This document shows positions 7,677-15,831 of a stretch of 64,000 nucleotides of DNA, in pieces. The stretch is from Nocardia pseudobrasiliensis NBRC 108224 (GTDB taxonomy: Bacteria > Actinomycetota > Actinomycetes > Mycobacteriales > Mycobacteriaceae), in assembly GCF_001613105.1 (NCBI RefSeq), contig NZ_BDBS01000041.1, positions 25,319 through 89,318 of the forward strand, written 5' to 3'. Positions within the stretch are counted from its first letter, which is position 1; each line of letters starts with the position of its first letter. The notes under the pieces were generated by a model, which was not told the DNA's origin, did not search any database, and saw nothing but the letters and a program-made list of their open reading frames with translations. The translations under genes were made by a program, and so were the position numbers.

Positions 7677-8432
7677 ATGAACCTGACCCTGGGACTGATC
7701 GGCAGCGGCCAGATCGGTAGTGCGCTGGCCCGGCTCGCCGTCGACGCAGGTGTGAATGTCGTCCTGAGCAACTCCCGCGGCCCCGGCAGCCTGGCCGAGA
7801 AGGTGGCCGAGCTGGGCGAGCGCGTGCGGGCGGCCACCCCGGTCGAGGCCGCGCGCAGCGACATCGTGGTGGCCACCATTCCCCTGAAGGGCTACACCGC
7901 GCTGCCCGCGGCGGCACTGGCGGGCAAGACGGTGATCGACACGATGAACTACTACCCCGACCGCGAAGGCCACATCGCCGAGCTGGATACGCGGGAGTTG
8001 ACCTCCAGCGCGTTGGTGCAGCGGTACCTGGCCGGCTCGCGCGTGGTCAAGGCGTTCAACACCATCGACTCCCATCGGCTGGTGACGCTCGCCCGACCTT
8101 CCGGTGCCGCCGATCGCAGCGCTCTGCCCATCGCCGGAGACCACGCCGCCGCCAAGGCCCAGGCCGCACACCTGCTCGACCTGCTGGGTTACGACGCGGT
8201 CGACATCGGCACCCTGGCCGAGAGCTGGCGCAGCGAACCCCAAACTCCGCTCTATCAGCCCTATCTCCCCGAGCCGCCGGAAGGGATGAGCTACGAACAG
8301 GCGCAACGCTGGTTCCTCGAGACCCCCGGAGTGCCAGTGCCCGCCAGCCGTGTCGAAGAGCTGGCCGCTGCCGCGGTCCGAGGACCGGTCGGAGGCGTCA
8401 CACCGACCTGGGTCCCCGCAAGCCAGGGGTGA
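7677..8432 (+). CDS. NADPH-dependent F420 reductase-like protein
   Basis: The 251-residue Rossmann protein starts L-G-L-I-G-S-G-Q-I-G-S-A-L-A, the GxGxxG dinucleotide loop. S-N-S-R-G follows as the NADP phosphate-binding loop, and V-V-A-T-I-P-L marks the end of the next strand. This resembles F420-dependent NADP reductases (Fno type) and related actinobacterial oxidoreductases that may not use F420. V-V-K-A-F-N-T-I near 120-127 is a family hallmark. The ATG follows TTGGAGG. It is divergent from a TetR gene. It may supply NADPH or F420H2, or reduce another substrate; the family label does not settle this. Confidence 0.82.
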   Translation: MNLTLGLIGSGQIGSALARLAVDAGVNVVLSNSRGPGSLAEKVAELGERVRAATPVEAARSDIVVATIPLKGYTALPAAALAGKTVIDTMNYYPDREGHIAELDTRELTSSALVQRYLAGSRVVKAFNTIDSHRLVTLARPSGAADRSALPIAGDHAAAKAQAAHLLDLLGYDAVDIGTLAESWRSEPQTPLYQPYLPEPPEGMSYEQAQRWFLETPGVPVPASRVEELAAAAVRGPVGGVTPTWVPASQG

Positions 8433-8650
8433 TCGGGCGGCCCGGACCCGGCACCGGATGACGCCGGGGTTCCGGCAGCAAATCACAGAAAAAGGACGAT
8501 CACGGAGCAAAACGAGTACAAGCACGTCGTGTCTGTCGTCGATGACGGCACGCTTGGAATCGGGCAACGCATTGGCTACAGCTCGGTCATCCGATCATCG
8601 GCGCGAGACCGGAAGTAGATAACGAGGACGAGTCAAGGAGGTCGTTTCCC

Positions 8651-9085
8651 ATGGCAGTCACGCAAGGCGAGAAGAGCACCGATACAGCCACTCGCGAGGC
8701 GAACAAGCAGCTCATTCGGAGCTTCTACCAGGCCATCTCCACCGGCAAGTTCGACGAGGCCGCAGACATGATCGCCGACGACGCCACCTGGTGGGTGATG
8801 GGCGACCCGGCCCGCACACCGGGGGCGGGCATGCACGACAAGGCATGGAACATACAGATTCTCGAGGAGACCCGCGCCGCGATTCCCGGCCCCTTCACCC
8901 TCACCGGATCGACCTTCACCGCAGAGGACGACCGCGTCGCGGTGGAGGCCGAAAGCTACGGCGAGCTCGCCAACGGCAAGGTCTACAACAACCACTACCA
9001 CAGTCTGTACTGGATCCGCGACGGCAAGATCCAGAAGGCGCGCGAATACTACGACACCCAGCACGCAAGGGAGGTCTGGGGATGA
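8651..9085 (+). CDS. SnoaL-like / NTF2-fold protein
   Basis: The 144-residue protein has the NTF2-like pattern: a helix with L-I-R-S-F-Y-Q-A-I, then F-D-E-A-A-D-M-I-A-D-D-A-T-W-W, and a final sheet with N-N-H-Y-H-S-L-Y-W-I-R-D-G-K-I. The ending, a strand followed by R-E-Y-Y-D, is typical of SnoaL-like cyclases, hydrolases and small-molecule binders. The ATG follows AAGGAGG. Its stop overlaps the start of the next SnoaL-like gene as ATGA, so the two are coupled and may form a heterodimer. Substrate is unknown. The 218 bp upstream contain no gene. Confidence 0.83.
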   Translation: MAVTQGEKSTDTATREANKQLIRSFYQAISTGKFDEAADMIADDATWWVMGDPARTPGAGMHDKAWNIQILEETRAAIPGPFTLTGSTFTAEDDRVAVEAESYGELANGKVYNNHYHSLYWIRDGKIQKAREYYDTQHAREVWG

Positions 9086-9555
9086 AAACAGCAGCACCCG
9101 TGAGCAGCACCTCTGTTTCGGCCGCCAATCAGCAAACCGTGCAGGCATATTTCGCCGCGCTCGAGAATTTCGACCCGACTGCGCTGCCGTCTCTGCTCGC
9201 AGACGACGTCGTCCAAACGATCCCGTTCTCCCTCAGCGGAGGACCCGAACCCGAAGTCGTCCTGGAAGGCAAGCAGGCGGTTCTGGATTTCCTCACCAAC
9301 ATGATCGGAAACTTCTCACGGACCGTCCTCGTCGACCGAGTATTCACAATCGACGCCACCGGCCAGACGATATTCATGGAGGCCACCGGCGACCTCGTCG
9401 TCAAGGACACCGGCACCGCCTACCACAACCAGTACGTTTTCAAGTTCCAGTTCCGGGACGGACTGATCACCCGCATCACCGAGTGGGCCAACCCCATCAC
9501 CTTCGCCAAGATCGTCGATCCCCAAGGCGTGGCCGGAGATGCCAGTCAGGCGTAA
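9082..9555 (+). CDS. SnoaL-like / NTF2-fold protein, second copy
   Basis: The 157-residue NTF2-fold protein has Q-A-Y-F-A-A-L-E-N-F-D, L-L-A-D-D-V-V, and the closing strand F-K-F-Q-F-R-D-G-L-I-T-R-I-T-E-W. The last motif is a strong SnoaL signature. The ATG at 9082 overlaps the preceding stop by 4 bp. It differs in sequence from its partner, so the pair is an old duplication or a recruited partner rather than a recent copy. A perfect hairpin follows at 9576-9619 and should end the two-gene transcript. Confidence 0.83.
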   Translation: MKTAAPVSSTSVSAANQQTVQAYFAALENFDPTALPSLLADDVVQTIPFSLSGGPEPEVVLEGKQAVLDFLTNMIGNFSRTVLVDRVFTIDATGQTIFMEATGDLVVKDTGTAYHNQYVFKFQFRDGLITRITEWANPITFAKIVDPQGVAGDASQA

Positions 9556-9575
9556 CCCTCTGCGCGATGACGCGC

Positions 9576-9619
9576 GCATGCCGCACGGCGCGCGATTCGG
9601 AAGCGGCCGTGCGGCATGC
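9576..9619 (+). terminator. Long perfect hairpin after the SnoaL-like pair
   Basis: GCATGCCGCACGG (9576-9588) pairs perfectly with CCGTGCGGCATGC (9607-9619) across an 18-nt loop, and one more C-G pair extends the stem inward. It begins 20 bp after the stop of the second SnoaL-like gene. There is no U-tract, as is common in actinobacterial terminators. Confidence 0.7.
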
Positions 9620-9739
9620 TCGAAAGATCGACTGAAGAAGATCATCTCAGCGGACTCAACGCACCATATTGCCGATTCCAGTGTGTTCAGCCATGTGCCG
9701 GTGACGACGCGGAAACTGGTGCGTCGGTATCGTCCGGCT

Positions 9740-10189
9740 ATGTTCGACGATCGAGAAGGTCTGGCCGTTACGTATCAGCCCGAGGGGTCCTTCGGGATCG
9801 GCGAGCTGCTCGTGTCAGCGCGTGTACCGCCCTTCGCGGGGGCCGCTGTGGGTTACTTCAACGACACCGACCTTCGCGGGTGGGCTCATGCGCTGCAGGC
9901 TTATCCATGGAAAAGCGATGCACGACTTCGGATTTCCGCATCGTTGGGCGACCAAGAGACCGTCGACCTGGTCGCCTATGTGGTGACGAACCGCGGTCAG
10001 CTCGCGGTCTCAGCACATCTTGCGACGGTCGACATCGATGACCACTCTCCGACCGTCGGCACCGTGACCGAGGCCCGCGTCCTGATCCCGACGAGCTATC
10101 AAGCCATCGGCACCTTCGCGCGCGCCTTGGCCTCCGCCATCGCCGACGGAGGCGGCACAGCTCGCCTGAACGTTGACAGGCTCGAATAG
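9740..10189 (+). CDS. Hypothetical protein of 149 residues
   Basis: From the ATG at 9740 the product reads as a soluble beta-rich protein with G-S-F-G-I-G-E-L-L-V-S-A-R, then D-L-R-G-W-A-H-A-L-Q-A-Y-P, and a final Y-Q-A-I-G-T-F-A-R-A-L segment. The pattern of a sheet, a helix with W-A-x-A-L-x-A-Y-P, and more strands recurs in small uncharacterised actinobacterial proteins, but I cannot name a family. The frame is open back to 9539, but that upstream part spans the terminator and looks non-coding. There is no clear SD, so the transcript may be leaderless. Confidence 0.6.
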   Translation: MFDDREGLAVTYQPEGSFGIGELLVSARVPPFAGAAVGYFNDTDLRGWAHALQAYPWKSDARLRISASLGDQETVDLVAYVVTNRGQLAVSAHLATVDIDDHSPTVGTVTEARVLIPTSYQAIGTFARALASAIADGGGTARLNVDRLE

Positions 10190-10269
10190 CACGGCATTGC
10201 CGAGTTGAGGATATTTCGGGTGATGGCGATGCACATGTTCGACCATGGCACGCGCTGGATCGCAGACAG

Positions 10270-10590
10270 TTACGTATCCGCCAAACCTTCGAGGCAATCG
10301 ATTGGCACGCGGAATTCGGTATTGCCTTCCAGGTCCTCCAGGTCGTACTCGAGCGTGACCACCGCCACTTGCCTACCAGATTGGTCGAGCTCGGTGTGCA
10401 GCACTTGGCAATCCAGCCTCACCGGCACCGGATAGGTGGTTGCGGCGGTCAGGTCATCCCCGCCCTCGAACGCCACAGTCTTCTCGATCAGTGTGGCCGT
10501 CTTCTCGTCGGCCAAGGGAAACTGGATCTCGACCCAGGGAGGACAGCCGTCTTCGTACCATCGGGTCACGTTGGCCTTCAACGCTTTCAC
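10270..10590 (-). CDS. Hypothetical protein of 106 residues
   Basis: A small beta-rich soluble protein: W-V-E-I-Q-F-P-L-A-D, V-P-V-R-L-D-C-Q-V-L, V-A-V-V-T-L-E-Y-D-L-E-D-L-E-G. It resembles small actinobacterial proteins of unknown function often found near toxin-immunity or regulatory genes, but no family can be fixed. The GTG at 10588-10590 has GAGAG at a good distance; a TTG two codons upstream is also in frame. It stands alone, converging on the gene at 9740. Confidence 0.6.
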   Translation of the reverse strand: MKALKANVTRWYEDGCPPWVEIQFPLADEKTATLIEKTVAFEGGDDLTAATTYPVPVRLDCQVLHTELDQSGRQVAVVTLEYDLEDLEGNTEFRVPIDCLEGLADT

Positions 10591-10596
10591 GGTCAA

Positions 10597-10929
10597 ATAC
10601 TCTCACGCAGTCGGCAGATCCACCCGCATGCCGAATGCGCTGTAATGCCGCGGAGCGGGCGTTGGTCGGTCGCCCAGATCGCCTGCCCGGCAACGATTTC
10701 CGACGCACGCTCATGCCGATTACAGGTCGAGTATTCATCTATGTGTCGGGCTCGTCCGAGGCACCGGAAGGGACTCGCATCATGCCGACCATCCAGCACG
10801 GCGGGGTTTATACCGGTTCGTCCCCTCATCAAGCGTTGTTATATGCAAACTGTATTGAATGTGCCACACAAGGCATTGGACGTGAGGCGGTTTCCTTTGC
10901 GCGGTCCCGTAGGGGTGGGTGGGTAATGC
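10597..10929. other. 333 bp without a recognisable gene
   Basis: No frame has family motifs or a good start. The central part, around 10832-10862, is clearly richer in A and T than its surroundings and may hold promoter sequence for the minus-strand gene at 10270, or decayed sequence. No strong hairpin was found. Confidence 0.4.
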
Positions 10930-12204
10930 CTAGGGCACGTTGCTGGTGCTGCACCTGCTGGGTGCCGGTGTGTCGGTGTCGAGGCGTTCCTGTAGCCACG
11001 CGAGCGCGGCGGGGTTGCCTCCGAGGCCCTCGTGGAGGTGTTTGCTCGCGGCGGAGCGCGTGTAGGTCACCGGGGTTCCGGCGGCGCAGTAGTTGTCGAC
11101 CATTCGATCGGTCGCGGCGACCGGATTCCATTGGTCGGCTACGCCTTGGTACACATACAGGGGCGCGGTCGGGGCCGGAGCGCCCAGTGTGGTCGAGTCG
11201 AGGGTCTCTTTGATCGTCGGCAGTGTGAGGAATTGATCGAGCGGCATGTCCAGATACCGCGACCAGTGGGGGCCGAGTTGTGTCAAGGCCCAGGTGGACG
11301 CGCATTCCGACCGGATCTCGTCCACTACGGCGCTGCCCGCCGGGGTCAGGTGTCGGCCCAGCACGGCACCGAACTCGGGATAGGCAGCCGCCAGAGACGC
11401 GAGGATCATGCCGACCTGGCCCGAGGTGGGCTGGTCGTCGACACTCACCATGACGGCGGCGAGATCGGGTACCGGACCGCCCATGGTGGCACCGGCGAGG
11501 TTGATTTCGGGTGCATAGCTCGGCGCCATCTGGGCCGTCCACCCGGTCGACAAGCCGCCGGCGGAGTATCCGGCGAGTCCGACCTTGGTGTGTGGGTTCA
11601 GCCCGAGCGGGCCGAATCGTTGGGCGGCACGGATGCCGTCCAACACCATGTATCCGGGTTCCTTGGCGACCCCGAAGTGACCGAACCGGCCTTCGACGTC
11701 GGGCACTGACACCACCCAGCCCTGCCTCAACTCCGGCACGTAGTACGGCATCTGCATCCCTGCCACTGTGACCGGTGCGTCAGCTTGCTGTAACTCATAG
11801 GACGGCACGCACTGTGGGCCGGAACTGTCCTCGTAGAGCTGATGGGACACCAACGGGCGATCCGGTCGAGCGCCTTCGGGCAGGATCACCGTGGTGACCG
11901 TGACATCGGGCTGGTCGAACAGATCGGTGGTGCGGTACAGCAGCTGCCACGACTGTGCCGGTACCGGCAGGAACGGCAGCTGCACCGGGCGCGACCGCAG
12001 GATCGTGCCCGGCTCCGCGGCCGCGAAATCCTCCGGTGGCTGATAGAACGGATCGACCTGCGGCATTGGTGGATCCGCGTGGGCGGGCACCGGTAACCCG
12101 ACACCAGCCCCGACCGATGCGACAACCACCGCACCGATCACCGCTGCCGTGCGGATACCTGACCGGGGTAACAGGGACCGGCGTGGACGAATATCGGGGA
12201 ACAT
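10930..12204 (-). CDS. Secreted lipase, LIP family (triacylglycerol lipase)
   Basis: The 424-residue precursor has a basic N-terminus, a hydrophobic core at about 19-38 and a signal-peptidase site after A-H-A near 43. The mature part is a secretory lipase (PF03583-like). G-Y-S-A-G-G places the nucleophile Ser at 214, with an acidic residue in V-A-D-Q-W near 358 and a His in H-L-H-E-G near 391. Cys residues at about 132 and in the C-terminal third may form disulphides outside the cell. It should hydrolyse triglycerides or other esters extracellularly, as nocardial and mycobacterial homologues do. It is monocistronic. Confidence 0.9.
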   Translation of the reverse strand: MFPDIRPRRSLLPRSGIRTAAVIGAVVVASVGAGVGLPVPAHADPPMPQVDPFYQPPEDFAAAEPGTILRSRPVQLPFLPVPAQSWQLLYRTTDLFDQPDVTVTTVILPEGARPDRPLVSHQLYEDSSGPQCVPSYELQQADAPVTVAGMQMPYYVPELRQGWVVSVPDVEGRFGHFGVAKEPGYMVLDGIRAAQRFGPLGLNPHTKVGLAGYSAGGLSTGWTAQMAPSYAPEINLAGATMGGPVPDLAAVMVSVDDQPTSGQVGMILASLAAAYPEFGAVLGRHLTPAGSAVVDEIRSECASTWALTQLGPHWSRYLDMPLDQFLTLPTIKETLDSTTLGAPAPTAPLYVYQGVADQWNPVAATDRMVDNYCAAGTPVTYTRSAASKHLHEGLGGNPAALAWLQERLDTDTPAPSRCSTSNVP

Positions 12205-12718
12205 ATCGACCTCCGGTGAGATGCACGGGTGTGGATCTGTTCGCTGGAATCGCTGCCAGGATTACTTGTCGTATCCGAGTATTTTTCACGACAATGCGCC
12301 AACCTACCATTCTACCGAGGAGGCGACAGATGCCAAATGGAATGCTGGGAGCGTCTCGTTGATCGGTTAAGAAAAAAAGCAGCCCTTTCCGGCGGACCGG
12401 ACGGTGTATCTCGACGTCCCGGTATAGGCTGGCTGATTCCTCGATCATCCCCTGATCCAGCGCTCGTCGGCGAACCAAGGGCATCCGCTCTCGCCGACGT
12501 GCGGATATTGGCGGCCAGTTGTTCTCGCCGGTTGGTAGGTGATCCGGATTCGGGCGGGCCGGGCCACGGTGATGGGAAATTCCAGCAATAAGAGTCTTTG
12601 GCCCGTAGTGCGGTAGCTGCGATCTCGCCACCGCGCGTCTCCTTCCTGATCTTGTGCGCTCGGAGCGTAAACCGAGCGACCCTGCCAGGAAGTTTGACTC
12701 TCTAGACCGAGATCTATG
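12205..12718. other. About 510 bp intergenic between lipase and dinB
   Basis: The region carries the promoters of two divergent genes. A TTGACT at 12694-12699 faces dinB and lies 17 bp from TGCGAA at 12717. The centre has an A-run (12371-12377) and an SD-like GAGGAGG at 12318-12324 followed by an ATG, but that frame stops after ten codons. No gene or RNA was recognised. Confidence 0.4.
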
Positions 12719-12732
12719 CGAACATATGTTCG
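12719..12732. promoter_or_regulatory. LexA (SOS) box at dinB
   Basis: CGAACATATGTTCG is a perfect 14-bp palindrome matching the actinobacterial and Bacillus-type SOS box (GAAC-N4-GTTC). It covers the ATG at 12726 of the DNA polymerase IV gene and lies at the expected promoter distance from TTGACT at 12694-12699. LexA binding here would block transcription directly. That the polymerase is DNA-damage inducible is inference from the site. Confidence 0.8.
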
Positions 12733-13952
12733 TGTCCGGATTCGCCACCCCCCACCCCGCCGCGCGGACCGACGCATCGATCCTGCACGCCGACCTCGAC
12801 TCCTTCTACGCCTCGGTGGAGCAGCGCGACGACCCCGCGCTGCGGGGGCGGCCGGTGATCGTGGGGGGCGGGGTGGTGTTGGCGGCCAGTTACGAGGCCA
12901 AGGCGTATGGGGTTCGGACGCCGATGAATGCGCGGCAGGCGTTGCGGTTGTGTCCGCATGCGGTGGTGGTGTCGCCGCGGATGTCGGCGTATGCGCGGGC
13001 GAGTAAGGATGTGTTCGAGATCTTTCGGGACACCACGCCCGAGGTGGAGGGGATTTCGATCGATGAGGCGTTTCTGGACGTCGGGGGGTTGCGGCGGATT
13101 TCGGGGGATCCGGCCGGAATCGCGGAGCGGTTGCGCGCGCGGATTCGGGCGGAGGTGGGGTTGCCGATCTCGGTCGGAGTGGCGCGGACGAAGTTTCTCG
13201 CCAAGGTCGCCAGTGCGGTCGCCAAACCCGATGGGCTGCTGACGGTTTCGCCGGATCGCGAATTGGAGTTCCTGCATCCGCTGCCGGTGGAACGGCTGTG
13301 GGGCGTCGGGGAGGTGACCGCCCGGACCCTGCACGAGCACGGCATCACCCGCATCGGGCAGCTGGCCGAACTGGGCGAGGGCGGGCTGCGCCCGATGCTC
13401 GGTCCGGCCGCAGCGCGACATCTGCACGCGCTGTCGTGGGCTCGCGATCCGCGCCGCGTCGATACCGGACGCCGCCGCCGATCCATCGGCGCGCAGCGTG
13501 CCCTGGGCCGTCGCCCGCGCACCGACGAGGAGATCGACGCGTATCTGCACGGCCTGGCCGACCGGCTCGGCCACCGGCTGCGCGCGGCCGACCGGATCTG
13601 CCGAACCGTGGTGCTGCGCTTACGATTCGACGATTTCGGCCGCGCCACCCGCTCGCATACGCTGCCCGAGGCCACCGACAGCGGCGCGCTCATCCTCGAT
13701 ACCGCCCGGCGACTGCTCGACTCGACCGCGCCGCTCATCCACGAACGCGGTCTGACCCTGATCGGCCTCGCGCTCACCAATCTCGCCGATGCGGGCACCG
13801 TCCAACTCGCCCTGCCCTTCGAGGCCCGCGCCGAGGCGACCCTCGACGCCACCCTGGACCGGCTGCGTGACCGCTTCGGGGCCGGAACCGTCACCCGCGC
13901 AGCCCTTCTCGGCCGTGGCGAGGGCCTCTCGGTCCCTCTGCTACCGGATTGA
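12726..13952 (+). CDS. dinB: DNA polymerase IV (Y family)
   Basis: The 408-residue translesion polymerase has the palm motif H-A-D-L-D-S-F-Y-A-S-V (metal ligand Asp 23) and S-I-D-E-A-F-L-D-V (Asp 113, Glu 114). The helix-hairpin-helix thumb carries G-V-G-E-V-T, and a little-finger domain follows. V-Q-L-A-L-P-F near 360 looks like a beta-clamp binding motif, so it should work at the replisome. The ATG at 12726 lies inside the LexA box; a GTG at 12732 just after the box is equally possible and would suit a very short or leaderless message. The frame runs without a break. Confidence 0.92.
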   Translation: MFVSGFATPHPAARTDASILHADLDSFYASVEQRDDPALRGRPVIVGGGVVLAASYEAKAYGVRTPMNARQALRLCPHAVVVSPRMSAYARASKDVFEIFRDTTPEVEGISIDEAFLDVGGLRRISGDPAGIAERLRARIRAEVGLPISVGVARTKFLAKVASAVAKPDGLLTVSPDRELEFLHPLPVERLWGVGEVTARTLHEHGITRIGQLAELGEGGLRPMLGPAAARHLHALSWARDPRRVDTGRRRRSIGAQRALGRRPRTDEEIDAYLHGLADRLGHRLRAADRICRTVVLRLRFDDFGRATRSHTLPEATDSGALILDTARRLLDSTAPLIHERGLTLIGLALTNLADAGTVQLALPFEARAEATLDATLDRLRDRFGAGTVTRAALLGRGEGLSVPLLPD

Positions 13953-13954
13953 GC

Positions 13955-14371
13955 TCAGCGCGCCGGAAGCATGCCGCGCGCCACCAGATCGTCGAACAGC
14001 ACCTGATCCACCGGCGGCACCAGCTCCCGGTCGCCATAGGTGAACCACGCGATCTCCTCGATCTCACTGCTCGCGGCGATCTCGCCCACATGCCGCGCCG
14101 TATAGCAGGCCATCCGCACAAGCCCAGCGCCGCCGGGCAATTCGGCCTCATAGGTCCCGACATGCGCGACCGTCTCGGCGATCAGCGCGACCGACAACTC
14201 CTCATCGATCTCCCGCAGCAACGTCTGCCGATCGGTCTCGTCACCCTCGCGTTTCCCGCCGGGGATATAGAAGACATCCTTGCCACGCGGCCGAGCACAC
14301 AGAATCCGCCCGTCCTCGATCAACACCCACGCGACCGTATCGATCAGCCGCTGAGTCGGTTCGGTGCGCAT
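13955..14371 (-). CDS. Nudix hydrolase
   Basis: The 138-residue protein has a complete Nudix box: G-G-K-R-E-G-D-E-T, then L-L-R-E-I-D-E-E-L-S-V, which supplies the Mg-binding R-E-x-x-E-E core. It begins with the strand I-D-T-V-A-W-V-L-I-E-D-G. Small single-domain Nudix proteins hydrolyse nucleotide diphosphates or sanitise oxidised nucleotides; the exact substrate is not visible. It converges on dinB with only 2 bp between the stops, but that adjacency does not show joint function. Downstream tandem repeats begin at 14393, outside its start. Confidence 0.88.
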   Translation of the reverse strand: MRTEPTQRLIDTVAWVLIEDGRILCARPRGKDVFYIPGGKREGDETDRQTLLREIDEELSVALIAETVAHVGTYEAELPGGAGLVRMACYTARHVGEIAASSEIEEIAWFTYGDRELVPPVDQVLFDDLVARGMLPAR

Positions 14372-14392
14372 CCCGGCAGCCTAGCGGCAGTG

Positions 14393-14472
14393 CTCAGCGC
14401 CGCACGCCCAGCCCTCAGCGCCGCATGCCCACCCCCTCAGCGCCGAGCGCCCACCCCCCTCAGCGCCGAGCG
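14393..14472. repeat. Imperfect tandem repeat, four units of 21-23 bp
   Basis: Units starting CTCAGCGCCG begin at 14393, 14414, 14436 and 14459 and are followed by variants of CACGCCCAGCC. Unit length grows by one base each time (21, 22, 23) through added C residues. The last unit forms one arm of the hairpin at 14463-14483. The run fills the gap between the Nudix start and the monooxygenase stop. It looks like slippage growth of an original terminator-adjacent sequence. Confidence 0.6.
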
Positions 14473-15686
14473 AAGCTCGGCGCACGTTCCGGCCGAATCC
14501 CCACTCCCCCGAGATACGCGGCCACACCGGCCAACACCGGAAACCGATCGATGAGAGCCAGATGGCTGGGCGTTTTCGACAATGTCCCGTCCAGCGCGGG
14601 CGCGAGCAGCGTCTCATGTTCACGCTGCTGAATTCGCTGCGTGAACGCGGTCGGCAATGTGCGCCGACGCTGCACACGTTCCAAATCCGCCACCCCCGGC
14701 CGCCCGCGACGCAGCGGCTCGGCGAGCAGACGCGCCGCGGCCACCGCGTCCTGAATCGCGAGATTCACCCCCACCCCACCGACCGGCGACATCGGATGCG
14801 CGGCGTCGCCGAGGCACAGCAGTCCCGGCACATGCCAGCGCGACAGCCGGCCCATCGTGACCTCGAGCAGCTTCACATCGCCCCAGCCGCCGATCGCGGC
14901 GAGCACATCCTCGCCCCAGCCGAACAGCTCCGCCAAATGCGTTCGCAGCCACTGGATCTCATTGCCCCGCAGCCGCGCATCCGCGCCCTTGGGAATCAGG
15001 AACGAAGTCTGGTAGTAGTCACCGCGATCCATGCACACCGCGGCCCGCCCGGCCTCGAATCGGCCCGACACCGCGCGATTGTGCCGATCGTCTGCGGCCA
15101 CCGGGACCCGCACCCACCACACATCCATGGGCACATCCATCTCGCGCGGGCGCAAGCCCGCCGCGGCGCGCGCCGCCGAACCCCGGCCGTCGCAGGCAAG
15201 CACCAGATCGGCCGTCAGAATGCGCTCGGCCCCGTCGGCGTCGCGACACCGCACACCGGTGACCCGCCCGGAATCGCTCACCAGATCGGTGAATTCGGTT
15301 CCCAGCCGCAGCGTGAACGTCGGTTCGTCGGCGGCCGCGCGGGCGAGCAGATCGAGAAACTCCCACTGCGGCACCATCGCCATATACCGATACGGTCCCG
15401 GGATCCGGCCGAAATCGGCCGCGAGCACCGTCTTCTCATTGATGCGCAGACTGCGCCGCTCCAATTTGGTGTGCGGCAGCGCCGCGAATCGCTGCGCCAA
15501 GCCGAGCTCGTCGAGCAGCCGCAGCGTCGACGGATGCACCGTGTCACCGCGGAAATCGCGCAGGAAATCCGTGTGCTTCTCCAGGACGGTGACGCGAATT
15601 CCGGCCCGCGCCAACAACAGTCCCGCCATCATCCCCGCCGGTCCCCCACCCACCACACAGCACTGTGTGTGTTGTGTGTCCACCAC
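14460..15686 (-). CDS. FAD-dependent aromatic-ring monooxygenase family protein
   Basis: The roughly 408-residue protein shows the FAD Rossmann motif V-V-G-G-G-P-A-G-M-M-A-G at its N-terminus and the D-G fingerprint in L-V-L-A-C-D-G-R-G-S. It also has the second flavin motif C-L-G-D-A-A-H-P-M-S-P, followed by G-V-G-V-N-L-A-I-Q-D-A. This is the p-hydroxybenzoate-hydroxylase fold shared by hydroxylases of phenols, quinones and polyketides. Substrate is unknown. Tandem GTG codons at 15681-15686 are the likely start; the frame continues upstream without a good start. It is divergent from the patatin gene. Confidence 0.85.
   Translation of the reverse strand: MVDTQHTQCCVVGGGPAGMMAGLLLARAGIRVTVLEKHTDFLRDFRGDTVHPSTLRLLDELGLAQRFAALPHTKLERRSLRINEKTVLAADFGRIPGPYRYMAMVPQWEFLDLLARAAADEPTFTLRLGTEFTDLVSDSGRVTGVRCRDADGAERILTADLVLACDGRGSAARAAAGLRPREMDVPMDVWWVRVPVAADDRHNRAVSGRFEAGRAAVCMDRGDYYQTSFLIPKGADARLRGNEIQWLRTHLAELFGWGEDVLAAIGGWGDVKLLEVTMGRLSRWHVPGLLCLGDAAHPMSPVGGVGVNLAIQDAVAAARLLAEPLRRGRPGVADLERVQRRRTLPTAFTQRIQQREHETLLAPALDGTLSKTPSHLALIDRFPVLAGVAAYLGGVGIRPERAPSFARR
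14463..14483 (-). terminator. Hairpin overlapping the end of the monooxygenase gene
   Basis: GCGCCGAGC (14463-14471) pairs perfectly with GCTCGGCGC (14475-14483) over a GAA loop. It spans the last codons of the flavin monooxygenase gene, whose stop is at 14460-14462. It probably serves as an intrinsic terminator for that minus-strand gene. There is no T-tract. Confidence 0.5.
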
Positions 15687-15831
15687 GTACGCACCACACT
15701 TCCGAACGAAACTACTCGCGAGGATAGTAAAGGTTCCAACCGGTCTCGTCGATGTGCGCGTGGTCACCGGCGGCCGTCGACGGTTGTGTTAGACAGAAAG
15801 TGGTTTGTCGGTGTTGTCCGGGAGGGTGTGC

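Noticed and set aside
1..12204. A biosynthetic gene cluster suggested by the monooxygenase, SnoaL-like and LLM enzymes
   Set aside because: No core synthase (PKS, NRPS, terpene or RiPP) is present, and the genes are in separate transcripts with different regulators.
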